DNA from: Candidatus Levybacteria bacterium RIFCSPLOWO2_01_FULL_39_10
GTDB lineage: Bacteria > Patescibacteriota > Microgenomatia > Levybacterales > UBA12049
Direction of reading: 5' to 3'
NCBI GenBank assembly: GCA_001782515.1
Contig: MFOV01000013.1
Location: 17,597 to 24,174 of the forward strand
Length of the DNA stretch: 6,578 nucleotides
Numbering within the stretch: the first letter of the stretch is position 1; each line of letters begins with the position of its first letter. The notes under the pieces are model-generated. The model was given only the letters and a program-made list of their open reading frames with translations, did no database searches and was not told where the DNA came from. A program made the translations under genes and the position numbers. Below, in pieces: positions 1 through 6,079 of the stretch.

Positions 1-1
1 G

Positions 2-2596
2 AATTTATCTGTCCTAAAATCTGAAAAAATAGACAATTTTCCGCCAATTCTTATTGTTGACAGGATTGGGATAATAGGAGAAGCGCTTGCACAGGATTTG
101 TCAAATGATTTTCTGGTAGTTCTTATTTCAAAATCAGCGGAAATTAAATCAGACAAGATAATTCACATTCCTTTCAAAAGAAAAATTCCCCAGGCACCTG
201 ATAATAACTACAAAAAAATATTTATAATCGATGACGGAGATGCAGTCACCAAAGAGTCGACCACTTCATTTATCGAAAAAGCAAAAGACACAAACACACC
301 ACTTTACTTTATTGGCAGTATTAGAAATGTAGATCTGGGAAATGTTGATGTGATCACATCAACCTACGCAAACGCAAAAGTCCTGATGTTCGGCGACCTT
401 TTTGATAAAAATATTTTTTTTGATAAAGAAATTGCAATTAATAAATATATAATTCAGGCAAGAAGAGATTTAAAAATTGAGGTTGAAGGAAATGGACTGG
501 GGCTTTCCTTTCCGATAACCTTCAAAGATACGATTAAGCTCATAGTTAAAGCAAGCTATCTTGATATTCCCCAGAAAGTAATACTTCTTTTTTATCCGCA
601 TCCAATTACTGACATATCTTTGGCAAATACTTTTAGAAAAGTTAATCCTGATGTAAAAATTGATTTTACCAAGGCAGGACGGGCGAGAAACATTTATATT
701 CCGCAGGACTCTCAGCACGCAATTGAAAAATACAAGCTTGAAGACAAAATTAAAGAACTTGATTTGGAAAACCGCGAAAACAGAAAGTTAATAGTTGTTC
801 CTGTTCATAAAATAAAAGAAAGGCCGATTTTTGCGTCTCTAATTCTTATACTAACTTTAACAATTTTTCTAGTTCTTCTTCCTATTATTTCAACATCCTC
901 GTATCTATTTTTAGGACAGCGCGAGCTTTTAAAATCAGTTGAGGCGATTGAGGAGGGAGACATTGAAGAGGCCAAAAACAAAGCAAATAATTCAAAGACT
1001 CTATTTGAAATGTCTGAAAAAACCCTTATTCCGTTAACTTTGGAGGTAAGAGCGCTGGGAAGAGAGACTGCATATTTTTCAAAAAAAGTAGCAACTGGTA
1101 AAAAACTATCTTCGGCAACCCAAGATCTCATATCAGCAGCAGAGCAGATTAAAAGCATTCAAAGAAATGAGTCAACTGATCCTGAAAAAGATTTTGTAAC
1201 CGCACTAAATTTGGCAAGAAGCTCGATTGTTCTTATTACGCAAGTTAAAACAGACGGAAATCTGCCAGTGGAGATTGAAAACAAATTTGAAAGCCTTAAG
1301 CCTTTTATTGAAGTTATCTCCTCATCTGATCAGATTCTCCCAGAACTTTTTGGATTTGACGGGGAGGTAACGTACCTTGTTTTATTTCAGGACAATACAC
1401 ACCTAAGGCCCGGTGGAGGTTTAATAAATTCATATGCAATTTTAAAGCTCAAAAACGGAAAGGTTGTGGGACTTGAAACCTTTCCTTCATCTCAAATCGA
1501 TGAAAACTTATCTACAAGAGTTGAACCGCCGTTTTTTATAAGAAGATATATTCCTTCTCAGGATTTACTTCTTAAAGACAGTAGTTTTAATCCTGATTTT
1601 GTCGAAGGAGCAAAATCTCAAGCATCGATATACAATCTTTCAAAAGATGAAACAGTGAATGGAGTAATTGCCGTTGACTTCGAGTTTGCCAAAAACATAC
1701 TAAAAGCAGCAGGAGAAGTCAACATTGAAGAAGGACAGATAAATAGCGAAAATTTATATGATTTTGCAGAAAAGAGTGATATTTCAAAAAATATTGCAGA
1801 CTCGCTCGTTGGAAAGATAAGGAAAGGCAAATCTTTGTCTTATCTTAAAATTGCCGAGATGATAGGTAAGTCAATTTCTGAGAAACATCTTCTTTTTGCA
1901 CTAAGAGATCTTAAGAATCAAACTGTCTTTACATCAAACAGATGGTCGGGGGCGCTCGACGACAAAAGAGCTGAAAAAAAAGGTGTTATCAATGACTATT
2001 TTGGGATAAGTGAGGCAAATCTCGGAATAGGCAACCTCAATAACCAGATTTCAAGAAGTGTATCTAAAAAAATAATTGCAACTGACTCAGGAAGCCTTAC
2101 AACCAAAATTACCATTTCCTTTAAAAACAATTCAGGTAGAAGTGGGTCGCTCGGCACATATAAGAATTATCTAAGGGTTTTAACGCCTGGGGGGTCCAGC
2201 CTTGAAGGAGTTGTGATTGACGGACAAGAACAAGAAATAATGGACGCTGTTACAAATTTTAATGTGTATGAAGCGTCAGGCTTTGTGCCGCCTGACGGCC
2301 TTGAAATATATGAAACTTTGGAAAAGGAGAAAAAAAACGTTGGATTTTTGTTGTCAATAGAGCCTCAAAAAACAAAAACTGTAGTTTTAACGTATACACT
2401 TGCCTATAAAATATCTCCCTCCCCAAAAGAAAATATTTATTCTCTTGTTATTTACAAACAGCCGGGCGTTAAACCCTACCCTTTTGATTTAAGTTTTGAT
2501 CTTGGGAAAAAGTTTAAAATTGTGGGAGAACGTGATATTTATGATTCTGATATTTCAAAAGACGAAGAAATCAAATTTATAATCTCCGAAAAATAG
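2..2596 (+). CDS. DUF4012 membrane protein with degenerate epimerase-like N-terminus (5' partial)
   Basis: Probable envelope protein of unknown function. The frame is open to the left edge, and the first visible residues (PPILIVDRIGIIGEALA, coded from about 41) look like the first strand and dinucleotide-binding turn of an NAD-dependent epimerase, so the true start lies upstream; the in-frame TTG at 98 cuts through this fold. Numbering from that TTG, residues 1-200 continue a reduced epimerase-like fold: strand LYFIGS (69-74), VLMFGDLFD (95-103), EGNGLGLSFPITFKD (130-144), KVILLFYPHP (160-169). The Gly-rich turn reads DxxGxxG instead of GxxGxxG and the catalytic helix seems largely deleted, so enzyme activity is doubtful. 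A membrane helix spans about 244-272. A helical stretch (275-410) leads to DUF4012, with hallmarks YLVLFQDNTHLRPGGGLINSY (split 426-446) and NGVIAVDF (521-528). DUF4012 is widespread in CPR bacteria and Actinobacteria without a settled role. Topology inferred: N-terminus cytoplasmic, DUF4012 outside. DUF4012 call firm; epimerase-like call moderate. Confidence 0.85.
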   Translation, partial: NLSVLKSEKIDNFPPILIVDRIGIIGEALAQDLSNDFLVVLISKSAEIKSDKIIHIPFKRKIPQAPDNNYKKIFIIDDGDAVTKESTTSFIEKAKDTNTPLYFIGSIRNVDLGNVDVITSTYANAKVLMFGDLFDKNIFFDKEIAINKYIIQARRDLKIEVEGNGLGLSFPITFKDTIKLIVKASYLDIPQKVILLFYPHPITDISLANTFRKVNPDVKIDFTKAGRARNIYIPQDSQHAIEKYKLEDKIKELDLENRENRKLIVVPVHKIKERPIFASLILILTLTIFLVLLPIISTSSYLFLGQRELLKSVEAIEEGDIEEAKNKANNSKTLFEMSEKTLIPLTLEVRALGRETAYFSKKVATGKKLSSATQDLISAAEQIKSIQRNESTDPEKDFVTALNLARSSIVLITQVKTDGNLPVEIENKFESLKPFIEVISSSDQILPELFGFDGEVTYLVLFQDNTHLRPGGGLINSYAILKLKNGKVVGLETFPSSQIDENLSTRVEPPFFIRRYIPSQDLLLKDSSFNPDFVEGAKSQASIYNLSKDETVNGVIAVDFEFAKNILKAAGEVNIEEGQINSENLYDFAEKSDISKNIADSLVGKIRKGKSLSYLKIAEMIGKSISEKHLLFALRDLKNQTVFTSNRWSGALDDKRAEKKGVINDYFGISEANLGIGNLNNQISRSVSKKIIATDSGSLTTKITISFKNNSGRSGSLGTYKNYLRVLTPGGSSLEGVVIDGQEQEIMDAVTNFNVYEASGFVPPDGLEIYETLEKEKKNVGFLLSIEPQKTKTVVLTYTLAYKISPSPKENIYSLVIYKQPGVKPYPFDLSFDLGKKFKIVGERDIYDSDISKDEEIKFIISEK

Positions 2597-2603
2597 TTTA
2601 TAG

Positions 2604-2660
2604 AATTAGACGGTTATCTATCCTCTATCTTCTAATCACCTATCGTCCAATAGTCTAATT
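2604..2660. repeat. Repeat-like intergenic segment with 8-bp terminal inverted repeats
   Basis: The 85-base gap between the DUF4012 and DUF475 genes is almost all low-complexity, pyrimidine-rich sequence. It is bounded by a perfect 8-bp inverted repeat, AATTAGAC (2604-2611) and GTCTAATT (2653-2660). The interior contains CTATCTTCTA (2625-2634) and CTATCGTC (2640-2647). These words also occur, joined, on the minus strand at 5955-5971 in the larger palindrome after valS, which suggests one repeat family. There is no U-run after the arms, so it does not look like an intrinsic terminator. With one copy in view, mobility is not shown. Confidence 0.45.
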
Positions 2661-2669
2661 TGATAAAAT
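2659..2669 (+). promoter_or_regulatory. Possible -10-like element upstream of the DUF475 gene
   Basis: The AT-rich string TTTGATAAAAT ends 12 bases before the ATG at 2682 and resembles a bacterial -10 box, which would give a very short leader. No convincing -35 hexamer lies 16-18 bases further upstream, where the sequence is repeat-like. A weak Shine-Dalgarno-like AGAAG (2671-2675) stands 6 bases before the ATG. The call is tentative. Confidence 0.25.
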
Positions 2670-2681
2670 CAGAAGTGTTTT

Positions 2682-3638
2682 ATGGAATTTATTTTTATTG
2701 CTTTAACTATCTTGGGACTTTCCCTTTTTGAGGCAATAACCTCAATTGATAATGCCGTTATAAATGCCGAAGTTCTCTCAGGAATGGAGGCGCGGGCAAG
2801 AAGATGGTTTTTGACTTGGGGATTTTTCTTTGCTGTTTTTGTGGTCAGAGGATTATTACCTTTTTTAATACTCTGGTCTGCGGTGCCGGGCTTGGGGCCT
2901 TTTGATGTTCTGGGTGTGTCTTTCGGCGGAAATGAAGCTGCAAAAAATGCAATTGAGGAGACTGCACCGCTTTTGCTTCTGGGAGGAGGAATATTTTTAG
3001 TATTTTTGTTTTTAAACTGGCTATTTCTTGAACCTAAACACTTTGGTTTGAGGGGCGAAAAATTTTTCCAAAGCCAGGGCGCTTGGTTTTTTGCTCTTGC
3101 ATCAATAATTCTTGTGATTATAGTTTGGCTTTCAATAAGAGTCGATGCAATGCTTGCGCTCTCAGCAGTTATTGGATCAAGCGCATTTTTTATAATTCAC
3201 GGGTTTAGACAATATGCCGAAGAGCAGGAGGAACGGCTTATGGACAAAAAAAATAATATTTCAGATATATCTAAGGTTGCATATTTGGAAGTATTGGATA
3301 CTACTTTCTCAATAGACGGAGTAATTGGCGCATTTGCGTTTACTTTCTCAATACCATTGATTTTAATTGGGAATGGGTTAGGTGCGCTTGTTCTAAGGCG
3401 TTTGACAATTTCAAATATTGACAGAATTAAAAAATATAAATTCTTAAAAAACGGAGCAATGTATTCAATTCTTTTTTTAGGCACAATTATGATAGTTGAT
3501 GCATTCGGAGTTCATATACCCATCTTCGTATCTCCACTAATAACTTTTGGAACAGTCGGATTTTTCTTCTATAAATCAAAAGTAGATTTAGATAAAATAG
3601 GAGAAGATATTAAAGTTTCAATTGATAATAAAGAATAA
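2682..3638 (+). CDS. DUF475 family (TerC-related) integral membrane protein
   Basis: Polytopic inner-membrane protein of 318 residues, probably an ion transporter. It carries the two family signatures: EAITSIDNAVINAEVL (17-32) near the N-terminus and YLEVLDTTFSIDGVIGAFAF (201-220) in the second half. Both contain an S-I-D-[NG] core inside or next to a membrane segment, the internal two-fold repeat expected of TerC-like folds; E17, D23, E203, D206 and D212 are candidate cation-binding acids. Hydrophobic segments lie at about 3-25, 42-66, 95-116, 133-152, 156-174, 214-236, 259-276 and 279-297, followed by a charged tail. TerC homologues in Bacillus are linked to manganese export, and other family members to tellurite-resistance clusters; the substrate here cannot be read from sequence. 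The start is well placed, since the first helix begins at once, although AGAAG (2671-2675) is only a weak ribosome-binding site. No ter-type genes are adjacent. Confidence 0.85.
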   Translation: MEFIFIALTILGLSLFEAITSIDNAVINAEVLSGMEARARRWFLTWGFFFAVFVVRGLLPFLILWSAVPGLGPFDVLGVSFGGNEAAKNAIEETAPLLLLGGGIFLVFLFLNWLFLEPKHFGLRGEKFFQSQGAWFFALASIILVIIVWLSIRVDAMLALSAVIGSSAFFIIHGFRQYAEEQEERLMDKKNNISDISKVAYLEVLDTTFSIDGVIGAFAFTFSIPLILIGNGLGALVLRRLTISNIDRIKKYKFLKNGAMYSILFLGTIMIVDAFGVHIPIFVSPLITFGTVGFFFYKSKVDLDKIGEDIKVSIDNKE

Positions 3639-3685
3639 ATTGCTCTTCGAATATAGATAGATTTTTAAGCGGTTATGTTTAAAAC

Positions 3686-3706
3686 TCAAAATTCGAAGAA
3701 TTTTGA
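3686..3706 (+). promoter_or_regulatory. Hairpin 1 of the valS leader
   Basis: A perfect 9-bp stem, TCAAAATTC (3686-3694) with GAATTTTGA (3698-3706), encloses a GAA loop. Its last base is the first base of the strong Shine-Dalgarno sequence that follows, so the hairpin abuts that site. The stem is A/T-rich and is followed by AAAGGAG, not a U-run, so a leader structure fits better than a terminator for the gene before it. A competing pairing exists: TCTTCGAAT (3644-3652) is fully complementary to ATTCGAAGA (3691-3699). Confidence 0.55.
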
Positions 3707-3713
3707 AAAGGAG
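3706..3713 (+). promoter_or_regulatory. Strong Shine-Dalgarno sequence, distant from the valS ATG
   Basis: AAAAGGAG is the best match to the anti-Shine-Dalgarno sequence near valS, yet 66 bases separate it from the valS ATG at 3780. The 15 bases just before that ATG contain no good alternative; AAGG at 3762-3765 lies too far away. It could serve a four-codon GTG ORF 5 bases downstream, or reach the valS ATG through the folded element at 3714-3773. Confidence 0.6.
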
Positions 3714-3773
3714 AAGCCGTGCCGTCTAGCTGAAGGTTAGAAAAATTCTAACCGAGAGTACAAGGTCGTGCTT
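3714..3773 (+). promoter_or_regulatory. Folded leader element that may bridge the Shine-Dalgarno sequence and valS start
   Basis: Hand folding gives a base helix of AAGC (3714-3717) with GCUU (3770-3773), then CG (3718-3719) with CG (3767-3768), then GCC (3721-3723) with GGU (3764-3766, one wobble), with single U bulges at 3720 and 3769. At the tip is a perfect 8-bp hairpin, GGUUAGAA (3735-3742) with UUCUAACC (3746-3753), loop AAA. The purine-rich middle (GAA at 3732-3734, GAGAGUA at 3754-3760) could form further pairs. When folded, the distance from AAAAGGAG to the AUG falls to six bases (UGACGC). Such a bridge is known from phage T4 gene 38 mRNA. No T-box (UGGNACCGCG) or familiar riboswitch core is seen. 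Structure moderately supported; function is inference. Confidence 0.5.
3719..3733 (+). CDS. Possible four-codon leader ORF (GTG start)
   Basis: GTG CCG TCT AGC TGA would encode Met-Pro-Ser-Ser. It begins five bases after AAAAGGAG, an ideal spacing, and is the only start codon correctly placed for that site. It lies in a different frame from valS and inside the 5' strand of the proposed bridging helix, so a ribosome here would open the helix. It contains no valine codon apart from the start, so classical attenuation by valine codons is not supported. It may be coincidental. Confidence 0.25.
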   Translation: MPSS

Positions 3774-3779
3774 TGACGC

Positions 3780-5957
3780 ATGAACAAGATATATAATCAC
3801 AAAGAAGTTGAGGAGAAAATTTATAAAAAATGGGAAGATTCGGGTTCATTCAAGCCCGAGGTGAATCCCAATGGTCAACCTTATTCAATAATTCTCCCGC
3901 CCCCTAACGCCAATGCACCTCTTCATTTTGGCCATGCAATGTATGTGGTTGAGGATATTCTGGTGCGTTTCAGAAGAATGATGGGCCATGCCACCCTTTG
4001 GCTTCCCGGGACAGATCATGCAGGATTTGAAACTCAGTTTGTCTTCGAACGCGAGCTGCAGCGTGAGGGCAAATCAAGGTTTGATTATGACCGGGAAAAA
4101 CTGTACCAGATGATTTGGGATTTTGTTGAGAGCAATAGAGGAGAAATGGAAAAGCAACTAAAATCCCTTGGTTTTTCACTCGACTGGGACAGAATGAGAT
4201 TTACGCTTGATCCTGAAATTATTAAAATTGTTTATAAAACATTTAAAAAACTATATGATGACGAGCTTATCTATAGAGATCTTAAGCTTATAAATTTTTG
4301 TACCCATGACGGAACTTCTTTTTCCGATCTTGAAGTAAAACACATAGAGCAAAAAGACCCGCTTTATTATATGAGATACGGCCCGTTCAGCTTAGCAACA
4401 GTAAGGCCTGAAACAAAATTTGGCGATACTGCGGTTGCTGTTCATCCGGATGACAAACGTTATAAAAAGTACATCGGAAAAGAGATTGAATTTGAAAGCC
4501 TCATAGGACGGGTAAAGCTAAAAGTAATAGGGGACAGCGCAGTTGACCCGGAGTTTGGAACAGGTGTTGTAAAAGTTACGCCTTCCCACGATTTTAATGA
4601 TTTTGAAATGGGAAAACGCCATAATCTTCCTATGCGCCAAGTGATAGGGTTTGATGGAAGACTGACCAGCCTTACAGGCAAATATAAAGGCCTCAAAGTA
4701 GCGGAGGCAAGACGCATTGTTTCAGAAGATCTTAAGAAAGAAGGACTGCTTGAAAAAATCGATGAGCGCTATACGCATACTGTTGCAACTTGTTATAAGT
4801 GCGGAAGAGTTCTGGAGCCTCTTCCACTTGAACAGTGGTTTGTAAAAGTAAAACCTTTAGCAGATGCGGCATTAAATGCTATCAAAAAAGGAGAAATAAA
4901 ATTTATTCCCAAAAGATTTGAAAAAACAGCCTCAACATGGCTTGAAAACTTTCATGACTGGAATATATCGCGCCAGCTTGTCTGGGGAATAAGAATTCCT
5001 GCATGGAAATGTAAAGATTGTAGTAAGTGGACCGTAACTGAAGGGATGGTTCCAGAACAATGTCCGAATTGCAAATCAAAAGAACTTGTCCAGGATACGG
5101 ACACATTTGATACTTGGTTTTCTTCAGGCCAATGGCCATACGCTACTTTGCTTTCGCAAAGTAGAATTTCCAATTTCCAATTACCAATTTCCAATGAAGA
5201 TATTAACATCTCACAAGATTTCAAAAAGTTTTACCCTACATCTGTTATGGAAACAGGTTATGACATTCTTCCATGGTGGGTGGTGAGAATGATAATGCTT
5301 GGAATTTATGAAACAGGAAAAGTTCCTTTTAAAACAGTTTATCTTCATGGTCTTGTTCGTGACCAAAAAGGCAAGAAGATGAGCAAAAGCCGCGGAAACG
5401 TGATTAATCCTATTGATATGGCTGAAAAGTACTCAGCTGATGCTGTAAGAATGGCACTTATTTTTGGCGCTTCTGCAGGAAATGATCTCTCACTTTCTGA
5501 GGATAAAATACGGGGAATGAGGAATTTTACAAACAAAATTTGGAACATTGCTCGTTTCATAGATTTGAAACGGGAAACTCGAAATCCGAAACTCGAAATC
5601 CGAAACAATCTAACAATTGAACAATTGAGCAATCTGGCAACCACCCAAACCGATAAAGAAATGATTAAACTTGTCGAAGAATTGGTTAAGAGAACAACCA
5701 AACATATTGAAAAGTTTGAATTAAATCTGGCAGCTGAGGGGCTATATGAATTTATGTGGCACGAGTTTGCAGATAAATACATAGAAAATGTTAAGGGGAG
5801 GCTTGATAAAGATTCATACATAATAGTTAATACTTTATACTTAATACTTCTTCGGCTTCTTCATCCTTTCATGCCTTTTATTACCGAAGAAATATTCGGG
5901 AAATTCTCGGGAAATAATAGTTTATTAATTACTGAAAAATGGCCCAAAGCAGAATAG
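3780..5957 (+). CDS. valS: Valyl-tRNA synthetase
   Basis: Cytoplasmic class I synthetase that charges tRNA-Val with valine using ATP and edits mischarged threonine. Domains: Rossmann catalytic core with the HIGH-type motif HFGH (49-52) after PPPNANAPL; CP1 editing domain (about 200-340) with ATVRPET (206-212), GTGVVKVTPSHDFND (260-274) and GKRHNLP; the characteristic DWNISRQLVWGIRIPAW (393-409); cysteine pairs CYKC (338-341), CKDC (411-414) and CPNC (428-431) able to bind zinc; DTFDTWFSSGQWP (441-453); KMSKS (533-537); then a helical anticodon-binding domain to 725. An in-frame TGA at 3774 fixes ATG 3780 as the first start. At 725 residues it is short against roughly 860-950 for many bacterial ValRS: it ends at a motif like FITEEIFGKF...ITEKWPKAE, where others continue into a C-terminal coiled-coil arm. 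ATVRPET has V where many have ATTRPET. Two tandem-repeat insertions (about residues 460-477 and 597-623) are in frame. Catalytic motifs are complete, so the gene appears functional. Confidence 0.97.
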   Translation: MNKIYNHKEVEEKIYKKWEDSGSFKPEVNPNGQPYSIILPPPNANAPLHFGHAMYVVEDILVRFRRMMGHATLWLPGTDHAGFETQFVFERELQREGKSRFDYDREKLYQMIWDFVESNRGEMEKQLKSLGFSLDWDRMRFTLDPEIIKIVYKTFKKLYDDELIYRDLKLINFCTHDGTSFSDLEVKHIEQKDPLYYMRYGPFSLATVRPETKFGDTAVAVHPDDKRYKKYIGKEIEFESLIGRVKLKVIGDSAVDPEFGTGVVKVTPSHDFNDFEMGKRHNLPMRQVIGFDGRLTSLTGKYKGLKVAEARRIVSEDLKKEGLLEKIDERYTHTVATCYKCGRVLEPLPLEQWFVKVKPLADAALNAIKKGEIKFIPKRFEKTASTWLENFHDWNISRQLVWGIRIPAWKCKDCSKWTVTEGMVPEQCPNCKSKELVQDTDTFDTWFSSGQWPYATLLSQSRISNFQLPISNEDINISQDFKKFYPTSVMETGYDILPWWVVRMIMLGIYETGKVPFKTVYLHGLVRDQKGKKMSKSRGNVINPIDMAEKYSADAVRMALIFGASAGNDLSLSEDKIRGMRNFTNKIWNIARFIDLKRETRNPKLEIRNNLTIEQLSNLATTQTDKEMIKLVEELVKRTTKHIEKFELNLAAEGLYEFMWHEFADKYIENVKGRLDKDSYIIVNTLYLILLRLLHPFMPFITEEIFGKFSGNNSLLITEKWPKAE
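5165..5195 (+). repeat. Heptanucleotide tandem repeat inside valS
   Basis: Four consecutive 7-base units, AATTTCC, AATTTCC, AATTACC, AATTTCC, are followed by a partial unit AAT. They encode about residues 462-472 (RISNFQLPISN). They fall between WPYATL and DFKKFYPTSVMETGYD, which in ordinary ValRS are separated by only a few residues, so the block is an insertion relative to the family. The frame is kept across it. Confidence 0.8.
5567..5608 (+). repeat. Second heptanucleotide tandem repeat inside valS
   Basis: Six 7-base units run in register: GAAACGG, GAAACTC, GAAATCC, GAAACTC, GAAATCC, GAAACAA. The central four alternate between two variants. They encode about residues 596-609 (KRETRNPKLEIRNN), just after the start of the anticodon-binding domain (FTNKIWNIARFIDL), and form part of a charged insertion that ordinary ValRS lacks. 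The unit sequence differs from the AATTTCC block, but its length is the same. Confidence 0.75.
5604..5643 (+). repeat. Octanucleotide tandem repeat adjoining the heptamer block in valS
   Basis: Directly continuing the heptamers are 8-base units AACAATCT, AACAATTG, AACAATTG, AGCAATCT and a decayed GGCAACCA. They encode about residues 609-622 (LTIEQLSNLATTQ). Divergence increases to the right, as in a decaying array. Together with the heptamers they make an insertion of about 27 residues in frame. Confidence 0.65.
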
Positions 5958-6071
5958 ACGATAGAAGATAGAACATGGAAGGTAGTAGGTTGAGGATAGA
6001 AGGTTGAAAAAAGCCCATCTTCAACCTTCTACCATCAAATTACTATTTTCAACTCTCAACCATCTACCGTC
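5957..6071. repeat. 115-base imperfect palindrome after valS
   Basis: Two 52-base arms, 5957-6008 and 6020-6071, are inverted copies that align without gaps around an 11-base loop. By hand count 38 of 52 positions are complementary and 3 more could form G-U pairs; the inner 12 bp (TAGAAGGTTGAA with TTCAACCTTCTA) are perfect. The element begins on the last base of the valS stop codon and ends 8 bases before the next ATG, so it fills nearly the whole 122-base gap. The left arm is purine-rich and the right arm pyrimidine-rich. No U-tract follows, so it is not a standard terminator, and no clear flanking target duplication is seen. It may be a MITE- or REP-like repeat. Confidence 0.65.
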
Positions 6072-6079
6072 AAGACCTT

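Noticed and set aside
98..100. TTG as the start codon of the DUF4012 gene
   Set aside because: The frame is open for all 32 codons to its left, and those codons encode the first strand and nucleotide-binding turn of the same domain; no ribosome-binding site precedes the TTG at a useful distance.
805..1158. 117-codon minus-strand open frame opposite the DUF4012 gene
   Set aside because: It is antisense to the membrane helix and helical region of the DUF4012 protein and shows no start context or recognised motif.
3686..3706. Intrinsic terminator of the DUF475 gene
   Set aside because: The stem is A/T-rich and is followed by AAAGGAG instead of a U-run.
3716..3779. tRNA or tRNA-like gene (TCTAGCTGAAGGTTAG resembles a D-arm)
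   Set aside because: There is no complementary 7-bp acceptor stem, no TTCGAAT-type T-loop and no 7-base anticodon loop; the central stem is 8 bp with a 3-base loop.
3639..3779. T-box riboswitch controlling valS
   Set aside because: The GAA/AGUA purine motifs and ACAAGG recall T-box leaders, but the UGGNACCGCG core, a stem I with a specifier loop and a terminator are all missing, and the leader is too short for a standard T-box.
5165..5195. CRISPR array
   Set aside because: The repeats are 7 bases long and directly adjacent, with no spacers, and lie inside a coding frame.
5345..5821. 158-codon minus-strand open frame opposite valS
   Set aside because: It is a shadow of the conserved valS coding frame, with a serine/leucine/isoleucine-rich translation typical of an antisense frame and no recognisable domain.
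5957..6071. Intrinsic terminator of valS
   Set aside because: The long palindrome is not followed by a U-tract, and its arms are far longer than those of a normal terminator.
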